A stretch of 61,484 nucleotides of DNA from Lobulomyces angularis. Taxonomy: Eukaryota > Chytridiomycota > Chytridiomycetes > Lobulomycetales > Lobulomycetaceae. Shown here one piece after another: positions 23,811 to 35,978 of the stretch. The first letter of the stretch is position 1. Every line of letters begins with the position of its first letter. The translations under genes and the position numbers were made by a program. Location of the stretch: positions 1-61,484 of the forward strand of contig JADHYX010000097.1 in NCBI GenBank assembly GCA_027604685.1, written 5' to 3'. The notes under the pieces are model-generated. The model saw only the letters and a program-made list of their open reading frames with translations, was not told the origin of the DNA and searched no databases.

Positions 23811-26410
23811 ATGTCACTTTCAAATTGCTTTTATTGGTGCTGCTCTTGTTTTCAAAAAAGAAAATCTAGACATGAAACTGAACCTTTACTTCATAGTGAG
23901 AAGGTTCTTTTAATTTTTAATTCCTAGTATTTTTATTTTCATTTTTTTATGTGAGTTTAGGAAGCAGTATCTGACTTATTATACTATTTAGGTTAGTAAT
24001 TAGGAATGCTTAGTTTAAACATTAACGATAATTCAATTTTTTATTTTTATTTTATGTTCTTTTCTTTTTTTATTAACTTTTTAATTTTTTTGTTTAGCAC
24101 ATCAGCATGAAGTTGACTTTTTTCAAGGTGAACCGTTACGCAGTTTAAGCACTTTAGCATATTCACAAAATTTAGAGTTGCAAAAGTCAGTTTCGTTGAC
24201 GTTTGCTGAAATTACTGAAAAGGATGTTCGGCAGTGCGGGAGAGAAGTTTTTCATCCACTGTTTTGTCTTTTACAAATCAATGATCCTGAAGTTCAAAGA
24301 AGTGCTGCTGCGGCTTTAGGAAATTTAGCAGTAAATGGTAAAAAAAATAATTTTTTAAACTTTCTCATTTTGACAATTAATAATAAAAAAAAAAATAATG
24401 TAAAGCGAAAAATAAATCAACTATTGTTGAATTAGGGGGGCTGGAATTATTAATTAAGTTGATGAATTCAAATAATGTTGAGGTTCAGTGTAACGTAGTA
24501 GGGTGTTTGACAAATTTAGCATCGATTGAAGAAAACAAAAATAAGTTAGCAAACAGCGGAAGCTTATACCAGCTGATCAAGTTAGCTAAATCCAAAGACT
24601 TGAGAGTACAAAGAAATGCTAGTGGTGCTTTGTTAAATATGACTCATGTAATGTAAATGAAAATTTTGATTATAGTAACTAAAAAAAGGACGTTTTTAGA
24701 CCTTAAATAACAGATCTCAATTAGTCAAATGTGGGTAAGTTTAGCCTTTTGTTAAAATTTTTATTGTTAATTTTATTGTAGTGCCATTCCTGTGTTAATT
24801 CAACTCTTAACTTCCCCCGATGTGGATATACAAAACTATTGTGCAACTGCTTTAACGAACCTTTGTGTAGATGGTTTGAGTTTTACTAAATTTTTAAAAA
24901 GACATTGTTAATTTATCCTTTTTTTATAGTATCTAGTAGAGAACAACTTCAAACGGAAAGAAATTTGATTCAAAATTTAATTAAACTGATTGATTCTTCT
25001 GCAATAAAAATACAAACGCAGTCAGTGTTGTGTTTAAGAAATTTAGCATCAGATGAAAACTTTCAAGCTAAAATAGTTGAAAAAGGAGCACTACCGAAGC
25101 TGCTGCCACTTCTAGATGGTAAAGTTTTAAATATTACTTTAGCTACTGTGGCTTGCGTGAGAAATTTATCTATACATCCGAAAAACGAGCAGCCAATTGT
25201 TAAGGCACTAACCTTCACCATTTTGCGAATCCCCTAATTTTTTTTTTGTTTAGGAGGGTTTTTTGGTACCATTAATTAATTTGTTATCGCATTCTTCAGA
25301 TGAAATTGGTATCAAAAAATTAAAAAAAGGAAAAAAAATAAAAAACATGATTTACATATATATTTATTGAAAAAATCACTGAACTTTAATTGCGTTTTTA
25401 ATTTTAGTTTGCCATTCAATTTCTGCCATAAGAAATTTGGCAGCAAGTGAAATGAACAAAAAAGAAATCATAAAATGTGGTCTTATCGAAAAACTAAAAA
25501 TTTTATTAGAAAAATGTTGTGTTGATATTGAAGAATTAGAAAAAAGTAGTGTTGCTAGCAATAACGCTGTGTTACCCTATTTGAGTTACGCTGTACAGAG
25601 TGAAATGACAGCATGTTTGGCCGTTTTAGCATTAAATGGTAATTTCTTTTAATGAATCAAAATTATAATTTTGTTGAATTTTTTTTTTTTTTTTTTGCAA
25701 GATGAATTAAAACCAAGCTTAATTTGCTGTTTAGATGTTTTATTGCGTCTAACTTTTTCACCTTCTATTGGTAAATTTAGTTTAATATTTTATATCTTAT
25801 TATTTTTTTTATAGAGGTTCAAGGAAATTCAGCTGCAGTTTTAGGAAATCTAGCCACTAGACGTAAGCTAATTTCTTTTTTTTTTTAAATTAAAATTTAT
25901 TATCTTTTGTTTTTCCTTTTTTTTTTTTTTTTTTACTAGTAGATATAATTGGAGATGAATTTTTTTTATCAAATTTCGAAAAATTTGTACAGTACTTAAA
26001 AAATTTATTAGATTCATTAGATCCGGTTTTACAACATGTTAGTTTATGGACTATTTTACAATTTTTGGAAGGAAGTGGTAATTAAAATAAAATGAAAAAT
26101 TAAAAAAAAAAAAAAAAACATTCTATTTTTTATTTTAGTTCAGATCTTAAAAATTTCCTATTTTTTTTAATTTATTTTTTTATTTTTTTTTTTTTCAGAA
26201 AATTTGAAAAAAAAACTATTAATGGATGAAGAACTAGTTCAATTAATTTTAAGTGTTGAAAAAATAAAAAAAGAAAATAGCATCGATAGTGATGATAAAA
26301 GCAAACCGTTAAACGATGTTGCAGACTCTGAAAATAATAGTCAAGACGCTAGTTTTATCATTTTAAAAAGTCTTTTACAGGTCTTTAAGAATGAAAATTT
26401 AATAACTTGA
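23811..26410 (+). CDS. VAC8: Vac8-like armadillo-repeat protein
   Basis: Multi-exon gene from ATG 23811 to TGA 26410, about 590 residues. The N-terminus [18 protein letters not shown] is a cysteine cluster next to basic residues, as in palmitoylated Vac8, but position 2 is Ser rather than the Gly needed for N-myristoylation. Armadillo repeats follow along the rest: [114 protein letters not shown] and [15 protein letters not shown]. Yeast Vac8 anchors to the vacuole membrane and links it to myosin-V inheritance (Vac17), nucleus-vacuole contact (Nvj1) and the Cvt/autophagy pathway (Atg13). The repeat match is strong; whether all partners exist here is unknown. Confidence 0.88.
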
Positions 26411-26687
26411 ATATTTTTTTATTTTTTTTTTTTATTTTTTTGATTGTAAATTTTTTTAGTTTCATTATAAATGAAAAAGATTTATATTTATATATATATA
26501 TACATTTAAATATTTTTAAATTTAAGTTATTTTTTTTTCCCTTTTTTTTTTTTTTCTTTTTTTTTTACTATTTTTTTAAAAAAAAAAAAATACATTTTTA
26601 AAACTTAATATTAATCATTTTTTCTCTGGATTTTACTACTAACATACACAATGATTATTTAATTTAATTAAGTTGATAAGAATGTGT

Positions 26688-29600
26688 TTAATTTTCTTCC
26701 AATTCAACTAAAACTTCCAATACATCCTTCACACTACATATATTGTATTTTCAATTAAAAAAATTATACCAAAAGTTTAATAAAAATTACCTTTCGACAT
26801 AGTATTTTGCCAAAGTTTGTTTTTTGCCTACTGTACAAGTATTAACGATAGATTCCTCTAGGCTGTCAATCAAAACTTGAAATACTATTTCATCCGTTTT
26901 GCCATCTCCAATACAAAGGAGAAAGTCTACATCTTGCTGCTTTTTTGTTCCTTCAGGTAAGATGGGCGAGCTAGGCACAGATAACCTTTTATGCTGTAGA
27001 TGACGATGATTATGCTTGTATAAATTTAGTCCAAAATCCCTTAAAATGCTCTTTGCCGCTGCACCTTTATCGACTGCACTTGGTCTCAGTTCCAATGTTT
27101 TATTTCCAAGAATAATCTATATTTATTTAATGAAACGCTTTGAAAAATGTTGTCATATTACCGAAACTGCCATATGGCTTAAAATTTTTTCCAAATTTAC
27201 TTGCAAATCTGCTGCCTGCCAGCTGCCAAATTCTGGATCTGCGTTACTGTAATGCCACGTTAAGTTAATTTCTTTTTCTTCAATAAAGCTGCCTGGAGTT
27301 CTATCCGTGTAATACTGTAACAGTGGCCGAATGGTGTCTCTATAGCTTAAATCTACGTCATCTACTAAGGCAAACCAACCCGAAGAACTAATTTTTTTTA
27401 CGTAATCTGTGCTCGAATCATCACTTGCATCACTTAACACTGATTCTGTTACAGACATTCTAGATTTTATCAGTTTTAAATAAAAACTGCATGAACCTAC
27501 CTTGGGGGAAGTTTTGTTTCTTGTTTACTACTTTCGTGCTTCTGCTTATCCTTTTCTTTTTCAATTTCTCCCATACCAAATTTTGGCCCCAACTTTTTTG
27601 GATGCTTGTAAAAACAGCCGTGCTAAAAAGTTTACATAATTGAGATCGAAAATAAATTTAGCGAATTGCATACTTCAGCAGATAACCCGACACCGGTGTC
27701 TGCAAACCATTTGTCTAAATAAAACCTTGATCTACCTAAAGTAAAAAACTTAAATGAAACCAATAAGCTATAAAAAATTACCTGACAGTATATAAACGAA
27801 TACATCTGGTCGAGAAGTCAATGCCTTTAAAACAGACACAACCGATGAGCTTGGTTTACTAAATTCTGGTAGCTTATGGGAAGCATTTAATGTACCATCA
27901 TAGTCCAAAAATATTATCTTTTAATAAAATTTTTAATTGCTATGAGACATATTACAAGTTTACCTTCTTCCTTGTGGAATCTCTAAACTTTCCAACAAGA
28001 GTATTACTTCTTAATCTAAGTAATTTTTTCGGATCAAATTCTTCACAAACTCTTTGCAATTCTTTGACAAAGTTACCTCCCCAATACGCTGCGGTGTATT
28101 TTGTAACAATGTTGTAAAGTTTTTTGTGGTTTATAGCTTTTTGCTGTTCAGGCATAGTGACCTGAGAAGGTATAGTTTAAAAATGTGGCATAAGCATAAA
28201 TTCTTACTGCTTCATATATAGAGTTTGTAAGTTCTTCAGTGTTCCAAGGATTTACTATTATCGCACCATTTAGAGATTGTGCAGCTCCTAAGATGTTTCC
28301 AGCAATTAAGACACCAAATAAAAATTTTCCAAACCTGTAAATTCACTTAAAATTAAAACCCCATGTTTTTCCCTCTGGCAACATATATATTCATAAGAAA
28401 CTAAATTCATTCCATCCCTAGTAGAAGTAATAATGCATGCATCCGCTGCAGAGTAGAGAGCAACAAGTTCGTCAAATTTAACAGAGTTATAAATATAGTG
28501 TATTGGCATATATTCCACAGTTCCTGTGAAGGAGTTTAATGAAATAGTATACTTAATTTTTTACCAAAGCGGCCATTTATCTTTCCAACCAACTCATTTA
28601 CGACAGTGTCTAGATGCTGGTAATCAGCAACACCTTCTCTAGAGGGTACGGCAACTTGAACTAAAACAACTTTTCCTTGCCATTCTGGATAATTTGTTAA
28701 AAAATTTTCCAAAGCATGTAGCTTTTGCGGCACTCCTTTAATGTAGTCTAATCTGTCGACACCAACTAGTAATTTGTATCCTTTAAATTTTTCCTGTAGA
28801 CTGGCAATTCTTTCCTGGATTTTTTTTTCCTTTAAACTCTGAAAAGTGCACATTAATAAGATGCCTAGGATAAAAATGATTACCTCTGAAAATTTTATAG
28901 GATCTATTCCAATCGGAAAAGTTCCAACATGTACTTTAGTTCCCTCGAATTCCACACCATTTGGCATAGTCTATACATCGTTTTTAAGAAATTTAAAAGA
29001 AGCTTACTTACCCTAACTCCTAATATCCTAGTACAACTGCTTAAGAAGTGCCTACAATAATCGTATGTACTAAAAAGAAAAATAAATTACACAATTTTCA
29101 ACATGTCCCTACTGAAATCCAATTAAATTACAATGTAAAACTCCAAGTAAAATTTCTCTTCTAACAGGTAAAATTCTATATATCTCAGAACTAGGGAATG
29201 GTGTGTGTAGGAAAAATCCTATTTTAACATTAATGCTTTTTGCCTCCAGCTGCTCTCTTAACATTTTTGGTAGCAAAAACAAGTGGTAATCTTGCGCCCA
29301 AACCAAATCTGTGTGTACACAATTAAACTAAGGTAATGTTTATAGGTGAATTTACCTCCCTCTTCTACTTGATCCATGATAGAATCCGCAAATGCTTGAT
29401 TTGCAATTTGATAAGCATTCCAATATGCTTCATTAAAATCAATTTCACCTGGGTGATAGTGAAATAACGGCCACAGAATTCTAAACTGGAAATTAAGTTC
29501 CTTTAGAAAAAATTTTTTTTTCATTGCTTACGAATTAGAGAACCCATTGTAATGTGCATCAGCAATTTTGTTTGATATAAAAACAGGAATACAACTGTGC

Positions 29601-29939
29601 AGATCCCAAAGTTCTTTTAAAAAAAAAAGAGTATATTTGGTTAAAGATATAACCCATCCAACAAAAAAAAGCAAACCTTTTTTAACTATTTCCTGTTGTT
29701 CTGCAGGTATTTCTAAACCAGGCCAACCAATCCAAATGAAACTATTTTTGTAAAAATAAATTTCAATTTCAAGAACGAAGATACTTTAAGTAAAAAATTA
29801 AAATTAAAATTAACCTCATTTCCTTTTTTAGACCTTCCAAAGCAGTTATTAGCCCTCCAGAGCTCATTTTATAATTCCAACCATTTTCAGTTTTCGTAAT
29901 TGTAACAGGTAGTCTGTTTGATACTATAAATAATCTCAT
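26688..29939 (-). CDS. bifunctional trehalose-6-phosphate synthase/phosphatase (TPS-TPP)
   Basis: Multi-exon gene from ATG 29939 to TAA 26688, about 830 residues. The N-terminal GT20 domain begins MRLFIVSNRLPVTI and retains MSSGGLITALEGLKKE, WPGLEIPAEQQEIV, VWAQDYHLFLLPKML, GFFLHTPFPSSEIYR, GVDRLDYIKGVPQKL and ITSTRDGMNLVSYEYI, all active-site regions of Tps1-type enzymes. The C-terminal HAD-type phosphatase domain has IFLDYDGTL (nucleophile loop), ILSGRSR and LLCIGDGKTDE. The first domain makes trehalose-6-phosphate from UDP-glucose and glucose-6-phosphate; the second removes the phosphate to yield trehalose, a reserve and stress protectant. Both sets of catalytic motifs look intact, whereas yeasts split the two activities between Tps1 and Tps2. 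Confidence 0.92.
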
Positions 29940-30408
29940 TTCAGTGCAAAGAAAGTATAATCGTTTGAAATCTTTTTAAATCTATTTTAACAGGATGAAG
30001 AAAAATTTTAAGTGGTAGAAAAAGTTTAAAAAATAATTTTTTTTCACACGATAATTTAACTTTAGTTTTATTATAAAATATATTAATAAAATATATCGTA
30101 GGAGTATTGAATTCTTGTACTTGTTTTAAATATGCGAGGATACACGGCCTTTATGTATAAAAGTAACAATTGCAATAAAATGTTATAGTACATTTTAACT
30201 GAAACTTTAATGTGCCATAAGCTTCTTCTTTACTTCATAATTAATTGAACACTCACAATATCTACATTTCCTATATTTTCTTAAAGCAGATCCTGACTTC
30301 CCCTTAAAAATGTTATGGAAAAAAAGTCACAATTCAAATCTTATTTTTCGAAAAGGTATTTTCATAGCAAATCAAACGTTTACTAAAATAAAAATAAAAA
30401 GGAATTAT

Positions 30409-33400
30409 CTATTCAAATTTAAAACTAATTTCCCATTCTTCACCAATGAATACTGCAGGATCTTTAATTACAAAAACTTCATTTTTTTCCTTTTTAAAAC
30501 TTAATATTTTATTTTCCACTTTCACTTCCACCAGTTTAAAGTTGGGTTTTTTAAATCCAAATATAACTATTCTCTCTAGCCTACCCCCAAAATCAACATC
30601 TTGGTTTTTAAAATAATTTTTTGTGACTTTGGAAGCCCCAAATTCTTTTACAAGTAAATTTTTGGAACTAAGTTTGCCACTATTGCCATTTATTTTAAAC
30701 TCGAATTCACTATAAATGTAACTGCCCTTTAAGTGATTAAAAGTATGTCCATCATCAGTATATATTTTTCCGGAAGCAAGTTCCTAAAAAAAAAAGAACA
30801 ATTATAAATATTTGGTGTGTTCTTTTCATACAAGGTCATCCAATGCGATATAAAATGTGTATGGATCTCTTTTCATTAAACTCGAGCTTCTTCTCATTCG
30901 TTCTCTTCTTGTTAAAATTGAACCGCCTCTCAAAAATATTGGGATTTTGTCAGTCGGGGTGTCGTAGTTAATTAATCCATCCTTGGGTCTATCAATAGCA
31001 TTATATTCTGTGTAGTCATACCACTAATGAAGTAACAGATTTAATAAGTTGTAACATTTAGAATACCTTGCCCTGAGGTAAATAAACTTTGACAGAAGGA
31101 GAAGTTTCATTAACAACAGCTTTTACTAAAATAGTGTCACCCAACATATATTGATCTCCCATATCGTAAACGAAATAATCTTCAGGAAATTCGTACATCA
31201 TTGGTCTAAAAAAAAGGGTGAATGAAACTCCAAATATTTGTCTGCAACTTACCTCATAACTGGCCAACCGTGCTGATTGGCTTCAAAATTTAGTGTGTAT
31301 AAGTAAGGTAAAATTCTATAACGACTTCTAATGGCATTTCTAATTAAGGTAGTATAAGGCTCACCTTAATTTTCATTTATGATTATAATTTAATAAGTGA
31401 TTGTTGATCATCTCACCAAAAATCCACGGTTCTCTTCTTTTTGTATCAATGTGCGCATGTGCTCTAAAGAAAGGCTGAAAAGCTGCCAACTGATACCACC
31501 TCAAGAGAAGCAAAGGATCGGGGTTACCAAAAAATCCTCCGACATCAGCTTTTTAAATATTTGAAAATTGAGAATCAAAATTTAAAAGCCAAAATTATAC
31601 CTCCACTAAAAGTTACTCCAGACACTCCAATAGTTAAAAGCATTGGAACTGATGCTTCCATATGATCCCATTTGGCGAAATTATCTCCAGTCCAAATGGC
31701 ACCATATCGTTGTGTGCCTAAAAAGAATGCCCTAGACAAGACAAAGGGTCTATCCAAATTAGAAGATCTTAAAAGATGTCCTTCAAATGTTGCCCTTTGC
31801 TAAAAATAAAATAAAAATAAAAAGCTATTAATCATAATAAAAAACTCTTACTTGCAGCATTCCGTATACATTATGCACATCTCGGTGCTCCCACCCTTCG
31901 TAGTGAATATTATCTTTTGGCATGGTAGTTTCAGGTCCACTGAACACCGAAGGCTAAAAAAATATAAAAATAAAAATTTAATAACAAATCACCTCATTCA
32001 TATCGTTCCAAGTATATAAAGAACTCGTTGAACCTTTATATGACTCAAACTTAAATTGTTCTGCCCAAAATTTTCTAGCCTTGGGATCAGTGTAATCCAG
32101 CCACTGGGAGTTACCTAGAAAAGTTACTAAAAAATTTTCAATAAGATGTGTAAACCTGGCCAGCACCACCCTTCAAAGTCCCCACCGTCCTTGTTTTTTA
32201 CAAACAAATCCAAAGCTTTGGCTTCCTTAGATACATAATAATTGTCGTCTTTTTTTAAATGTGGGTCTATAATGGTAACCATCTAAATAACAGTGGGTAA
32301 GTCTAACTGAAAAAAAAAAAAAAAAATGCCTTTCTCCCAGTTTTAGCCAAATTGTTTTGCATTTCTTGAGGTGTAGGAAACTTTACTTCATCCCACGTAA
32401 AGTATTTTTTACCATCAGTGTGTTCTTATAATAAGAATGAGTAATGTAGTTTATTTTGGTTAGTACTGATCCTTACCAATATCTAACCAAAGTACATCGT
32501 ATGGGATTTCATATTCATCAAACTTTGCGTTCACTTCTTTGACATCAGCTTCATCATTGTAGTTCCACCTACATTGATGATAAGCTATAGCAAATAACTG
32601 AGGTAATGCGGGTTTTCCAGTTAAGGAAGTATACTGACTTGAAACTTCCCTAAATAAAAAAATAAAAATTAATACAGTAACAACGTCATTTACCTTGGAG
32701 TTGGTCCTAACATTACAAACAAATCTAAAATTCCAGATTCTGCGGACCAATGTGTAACGGTTTGTTTTGCTCGAGTTTTCAATTCCACTTCTCTTTCGAT
32801 ATCTACCCACATTTCTGCGGAGTTCATCCAAAACATCCCCACAGTATTTCCCTTTTTATGGCCCATCATAAAAGGAATAGAACCATACAGTCCCATTGGG
32901 CTATCTAAAATATACTCGAAAACGTCAAAGTTGTATAATCTATAAGGTTCGCTGTATGCAACGTCGTTTCCTCTGGTGTTTTTTAAATTAAAAGAAGATG
33001 CATGCTCAGGGATACCTATATATTACCAAATGAAATTAATACTATAAAATTAAATATCTCACCATATACATGCTCAATCCCTGAAAAAGTAATATCGATT
33101 CCAATGGAGCTAGGTCCTAATATATTATAATTAAAAAAAATGAAAATTGTATTCTAAAACCATATTTTTTCGAATCTGTGTTCCCTTCAAAAGATTCTTC
33201 CCACATTCCAAATTCTAACTTTTCTTTCAATTCCTTTTCAAGTTTTTCCTTTTCACTTAATTCTTCAGCAAGAACCTCTTCCATACCTGGAGAATCTTCA
33301 TTTTTCAATGCTGGCTCTTCACTGTTTTTGACAGTGGCCTTTTCTCTATGATGCTCATAGTGTAAGTAGCCTTTTTCGTTAAAGGTAAACACAGAAACTT

Positions 33401-33937
33401 CGTTCACTTTTAAAGTCAGTAACAAAGGATTTTCCTGCAACAACATCTTCGCATTTTTTCCAAACTCTAAAATGCTAAACTCTGTTTCACTCTTAGCTTT
33501 GACAAAAGTTTTAAACGGAGTTGATTTTGGTTCTTCGACTAAACTAAAATTGCCAACACTTGCATACTGCTTTTTTTTTGGATCTTTTTCTTCTAAGCGA
33601 ATTCTAACTGTTTGATTTTCGAGGGCTTCTAATTTAAAATTATATTTGATATTCGATAACTGATTTAACACTTCACAAGTTAGAACTCCATTATCTTTCT
33701 GCACTGAAACAGTTTCTCTTAAGATCTTGTATGGAGTTGGCTCTTTTTTTAAATCCACCAAATCAGAATAAGCTCTTTGTCTTACGCAAAATCCGCTTTG
33801 ACGACATTTTTTGAATTCATGTTCTGTTTATAACTTTTAACTTACAAAACATTCAAAATTTTAAGGTCAACATTACCTTTTACCGTAAAATAACCTGCCG
33901 GAAGCATAAAGCATAATAAAAAAAATAAAATTTTCAT
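30409..33937 (-). CDS. GANAB: ER glucosidase II alpha subunit (GH31)
   Basis: Multi-exon gene from ATG 33937 to TAG 30409, about 880-900 residues. It has a signal peptide ([14 protein letters not shown]). Exon 1 joins through a GTTATT...ACAG intron to [13 protein letters not shown], the conserved N-terminal cysteine motif of glucosidase II alpha. The GH31 barrel shows [55 protein letters not shown], the nucleophile region WNDMNEPSVF and the acid/base region [12 protein letters not shown], then GGFFGNPDP and FFRAHAH. The enzyme trims the two inner alpha-1,3-glucoses from N-glycans in the ER and so drives the calnexin cycle, usually with a beta subunit. An acidic segment near residues 150-210 is not catalytic. 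Activity is expected from the motifs. Confidence 0.95.
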
Positions 33938-34333
33938 ATATTGACGTTTGCAGTAAGATTAATTAAAGCAGCTTACTTCAAAAAAAACTTTGAACTCTTC
34001 TAATTTTTTAGTTTTTTGAATAATAAAAATTTTTTTGTATAAAACTTTGTGCCATTGAAAATGGTTCAATGTATATAATAAAAATTCAATTCAAATGCTA
34101 CTATAATTAAAGCATTTTGAGTGCAATTACTTTATTGAATAAAAACCATTATGGTATTGGAGAGAGAATATTTGTATTTACAACATTTAAAAATTCATTT
34201 TAAAGTAACATAGAAGTAAGTTTCAATTACCATTACCAAACTTCGCTTAAAAATTAAGTAAGTTCTTATTATTTAAGTTTAAAGTAAAATTTACGCGCAT
34301 TTTGTAAAAAAAAATTTAGTTCAAATGCTAAAA
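33938..34333. other. glucosidase II promoter region
   Basis: AT-rich spacer upstream of the glucosidase II start. No gene was seen, and no ER-stress element was recognised. Confidence 0.35.
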
Positions 34334-34952
34334 TCAAAAATATTGATATTGCACAATTAAATCAGTCTTAATTGTTGACTGACTGAGTACATTAACAGCA
34401 TCTCTTACGCTATTTAAAATGTGAATGTTCTGTTTACTTCTGTCAAGGTTATCGCAATGATCAATGACCTGATAAAATAAACGCTTCTAGAATTTCAAGT
34501 TGAAAATCTGCCTTCTTTTCCCATCGAAAACCATTAAAATAACACCAGGTTTCAATGTTTTTTTCATAACCAAAAAAACTTCTTTACAATTCTCTTTATC
34601 ATATCCATATCTTAAATATCGTAAGTTCTACAATTTCACTGATTACTCCATCTAAAATTTTATTAACAATACTTATTTTGACTGGGTCATTAAAATTCTG
34701 TGCTTTGATTTTAATGGCACTATTACGTTTTCAACTTCTAATCCAATATTTATAATATTGTTAACCACTATATTTAATGATTCGAAATGTTGAAATAAAT
34801 TTGTATACTTTTGTGGGATGTGATCACACAATAGCATATAGAGCAGCCAACTTGAATTCTTCTGAATGATGTTTCTTGTTACTTAGTAAATATTGTTCTT
34901 GAGACAAAGAGTTATTGATCACTAATGAACAAGAATAGAGTGTTCCACTCAT
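34334..34952 (-). pseudogene. broken gene, unknown family
   Basis: The minus strand from ATG 34952 has a good N-terminal frame (MSGTLYSCSLVINNSLSQEQ and on to EEFKLAALYAIV). It hits TGA after a one-base offset and resumes in the next frame (HIPQKYTNLFQHFESLNIVV). It then breaks again, with further pieces in shifted frames: IVNKILDGVISEIVEL, YGYDKENCKEVFLVMKKTLK, VIDHCDNLDRSKQNIHILNS. The gaps between pieces are too short (about 20 nt or less) to be introns here, where the shortest seen is about 43 nt. Stops of all three types occur. This pattern fits a recent pseudogene with several indels. The family is not recognised. Assembly errors could mimic it, but several would be needed. Confidence 0.6.
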
Positions 34953-35020
34953 TTTAATAATTATTATAATAAATGAATGGAGTTAATGGAAAATAACAAC
35001 CTTCCTTTGCAATTTTTTTT

Positions 35021-35533
35021 TTAAAATCTGCGTAATCTACGTACTACAACACAATTAGAGTATGTAATAGTCAAGTCACAAAGAACCGTACCAGAAGGTA
35101 CATGTGGGAGACCAACTAAACCAAATCCTACATCTGGGTTTTCAATTTGCTTCATTACATAGTTAATAGCTATTTGCGCATGATGGTACTGGTATCCTCC
35201 TCCAGGAGGAATAACCAAATTAGCGATTGGGGTAAGTTGTGGAACCGGAACAAGATTAGCAGCAGGGATTTGTTGATAGGCATGAAGGAGTTGGTAAATC
35301 TCCAACTGGATATTGTAAGCGACATAAGGAGCAGCTGGATTACCAAAGTGAGGAGTCAAGAGAGGATCAACTTCTTTGTCAGCTTGTAGAAACTTGTCGA
35401 ATATTTCGATTGGTTGAGGGTCGAGAACATTGAAAACGATGATTTCACAGGCATCGCGGACTTCAGCTCCGTTGTTGCGTAAGTCGTCAATTGTCGTTTG
35501 AGGAAGGGTAGTACAAATGTTGAAAGTTGACAT
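35021..35533 (-). CDS. single-exon orphan protein, 170 aa, GC-richer than neighbours
   Basis: An uninterrupted frame from ATG 35533 to TAA 35021. It has no signal peptide or clear membrane helix. The protein is rich in Pro, Ala, Ile, Leu and Val (LVPVPQLTPIANLVIPPGGGYQ), with few Lys or Asn, unlike most proteins in this window. Base composition and codon choice are clearly less A/T-biased than adjacent genes, and there is no intron. That suggests strong expression, horizontal acquisition or insertion of a processed copy. It ends with a basic patch (VVVRRLRRF). No family is recognised. It starts 445 nt from the divergent secreted-protein gene. Confidence 0.65.
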   Translation of the reverse strand: MSTFNICTTLPQTTIDDLRNNGAEVRDACEIIVFNVLDPQPIEIFDKFLQADKEVDPLLTPHFGNPAAPYVAYNIQLEIYQLLHAYQQIPAANLVPVPQLTPIANLVIPPGGGYQYHHAQIAINYVMKQIENPDVGFGLVGLPHVPSGTVLCDLTITYSNCVVVRRLRRF

Positions 35534-35978
35534 TTGTTTTGTTGATTTTATTTATTATTAAAAAATATTTCGCTCATTGTTACACAACTTGTAAGAATTA
35601 TTTTGGTTATAAGAAAAAATATGGCGTAAACACTAGAAAAAGGAGTATATAGTATTTTATGTTACAAAATTATTTTATTCTCACTCTAGTAATATTTTTC
35701 TTTGTTTTATTAAATTTTTTTATTTTTTGTTATTTCATTTTATTTTATTCCAATAAATTTTAAATATGACAGAGTATAATGCAAACTTCTAATTATCTAT
35801 ATTTTTTAAATAACGTAAAAACTCCAAACAAGAATAAAAGCAAACAATTATAATTTGTAACTATTTCATAATTGAAGACAAAAAATCTGAAAATCTCATT
35901 AATGTAAATCTTAAATTGAAAATCTTGTCATTCCAATTGCAATATTTTTTAATCCATAACTGAAAAAAAAAAAAAGAA
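35534..35978. promoter_or_regulatory. divergent intergenic region
   Basis: A 445-nt spacer between two divergent start codons, so it should carry both promoters. It is AT-rich with no recognised site. Confidence 0.35.

Noticed and set aside
34840..34952. Reading the 34.3-35.0 kb sequence as an intact spliced gene
   Set aside because: The gaps that would have to be introns are only about 20 nt, well below the shortest intron seen here (about 43 nt), and frame changes occur several times.
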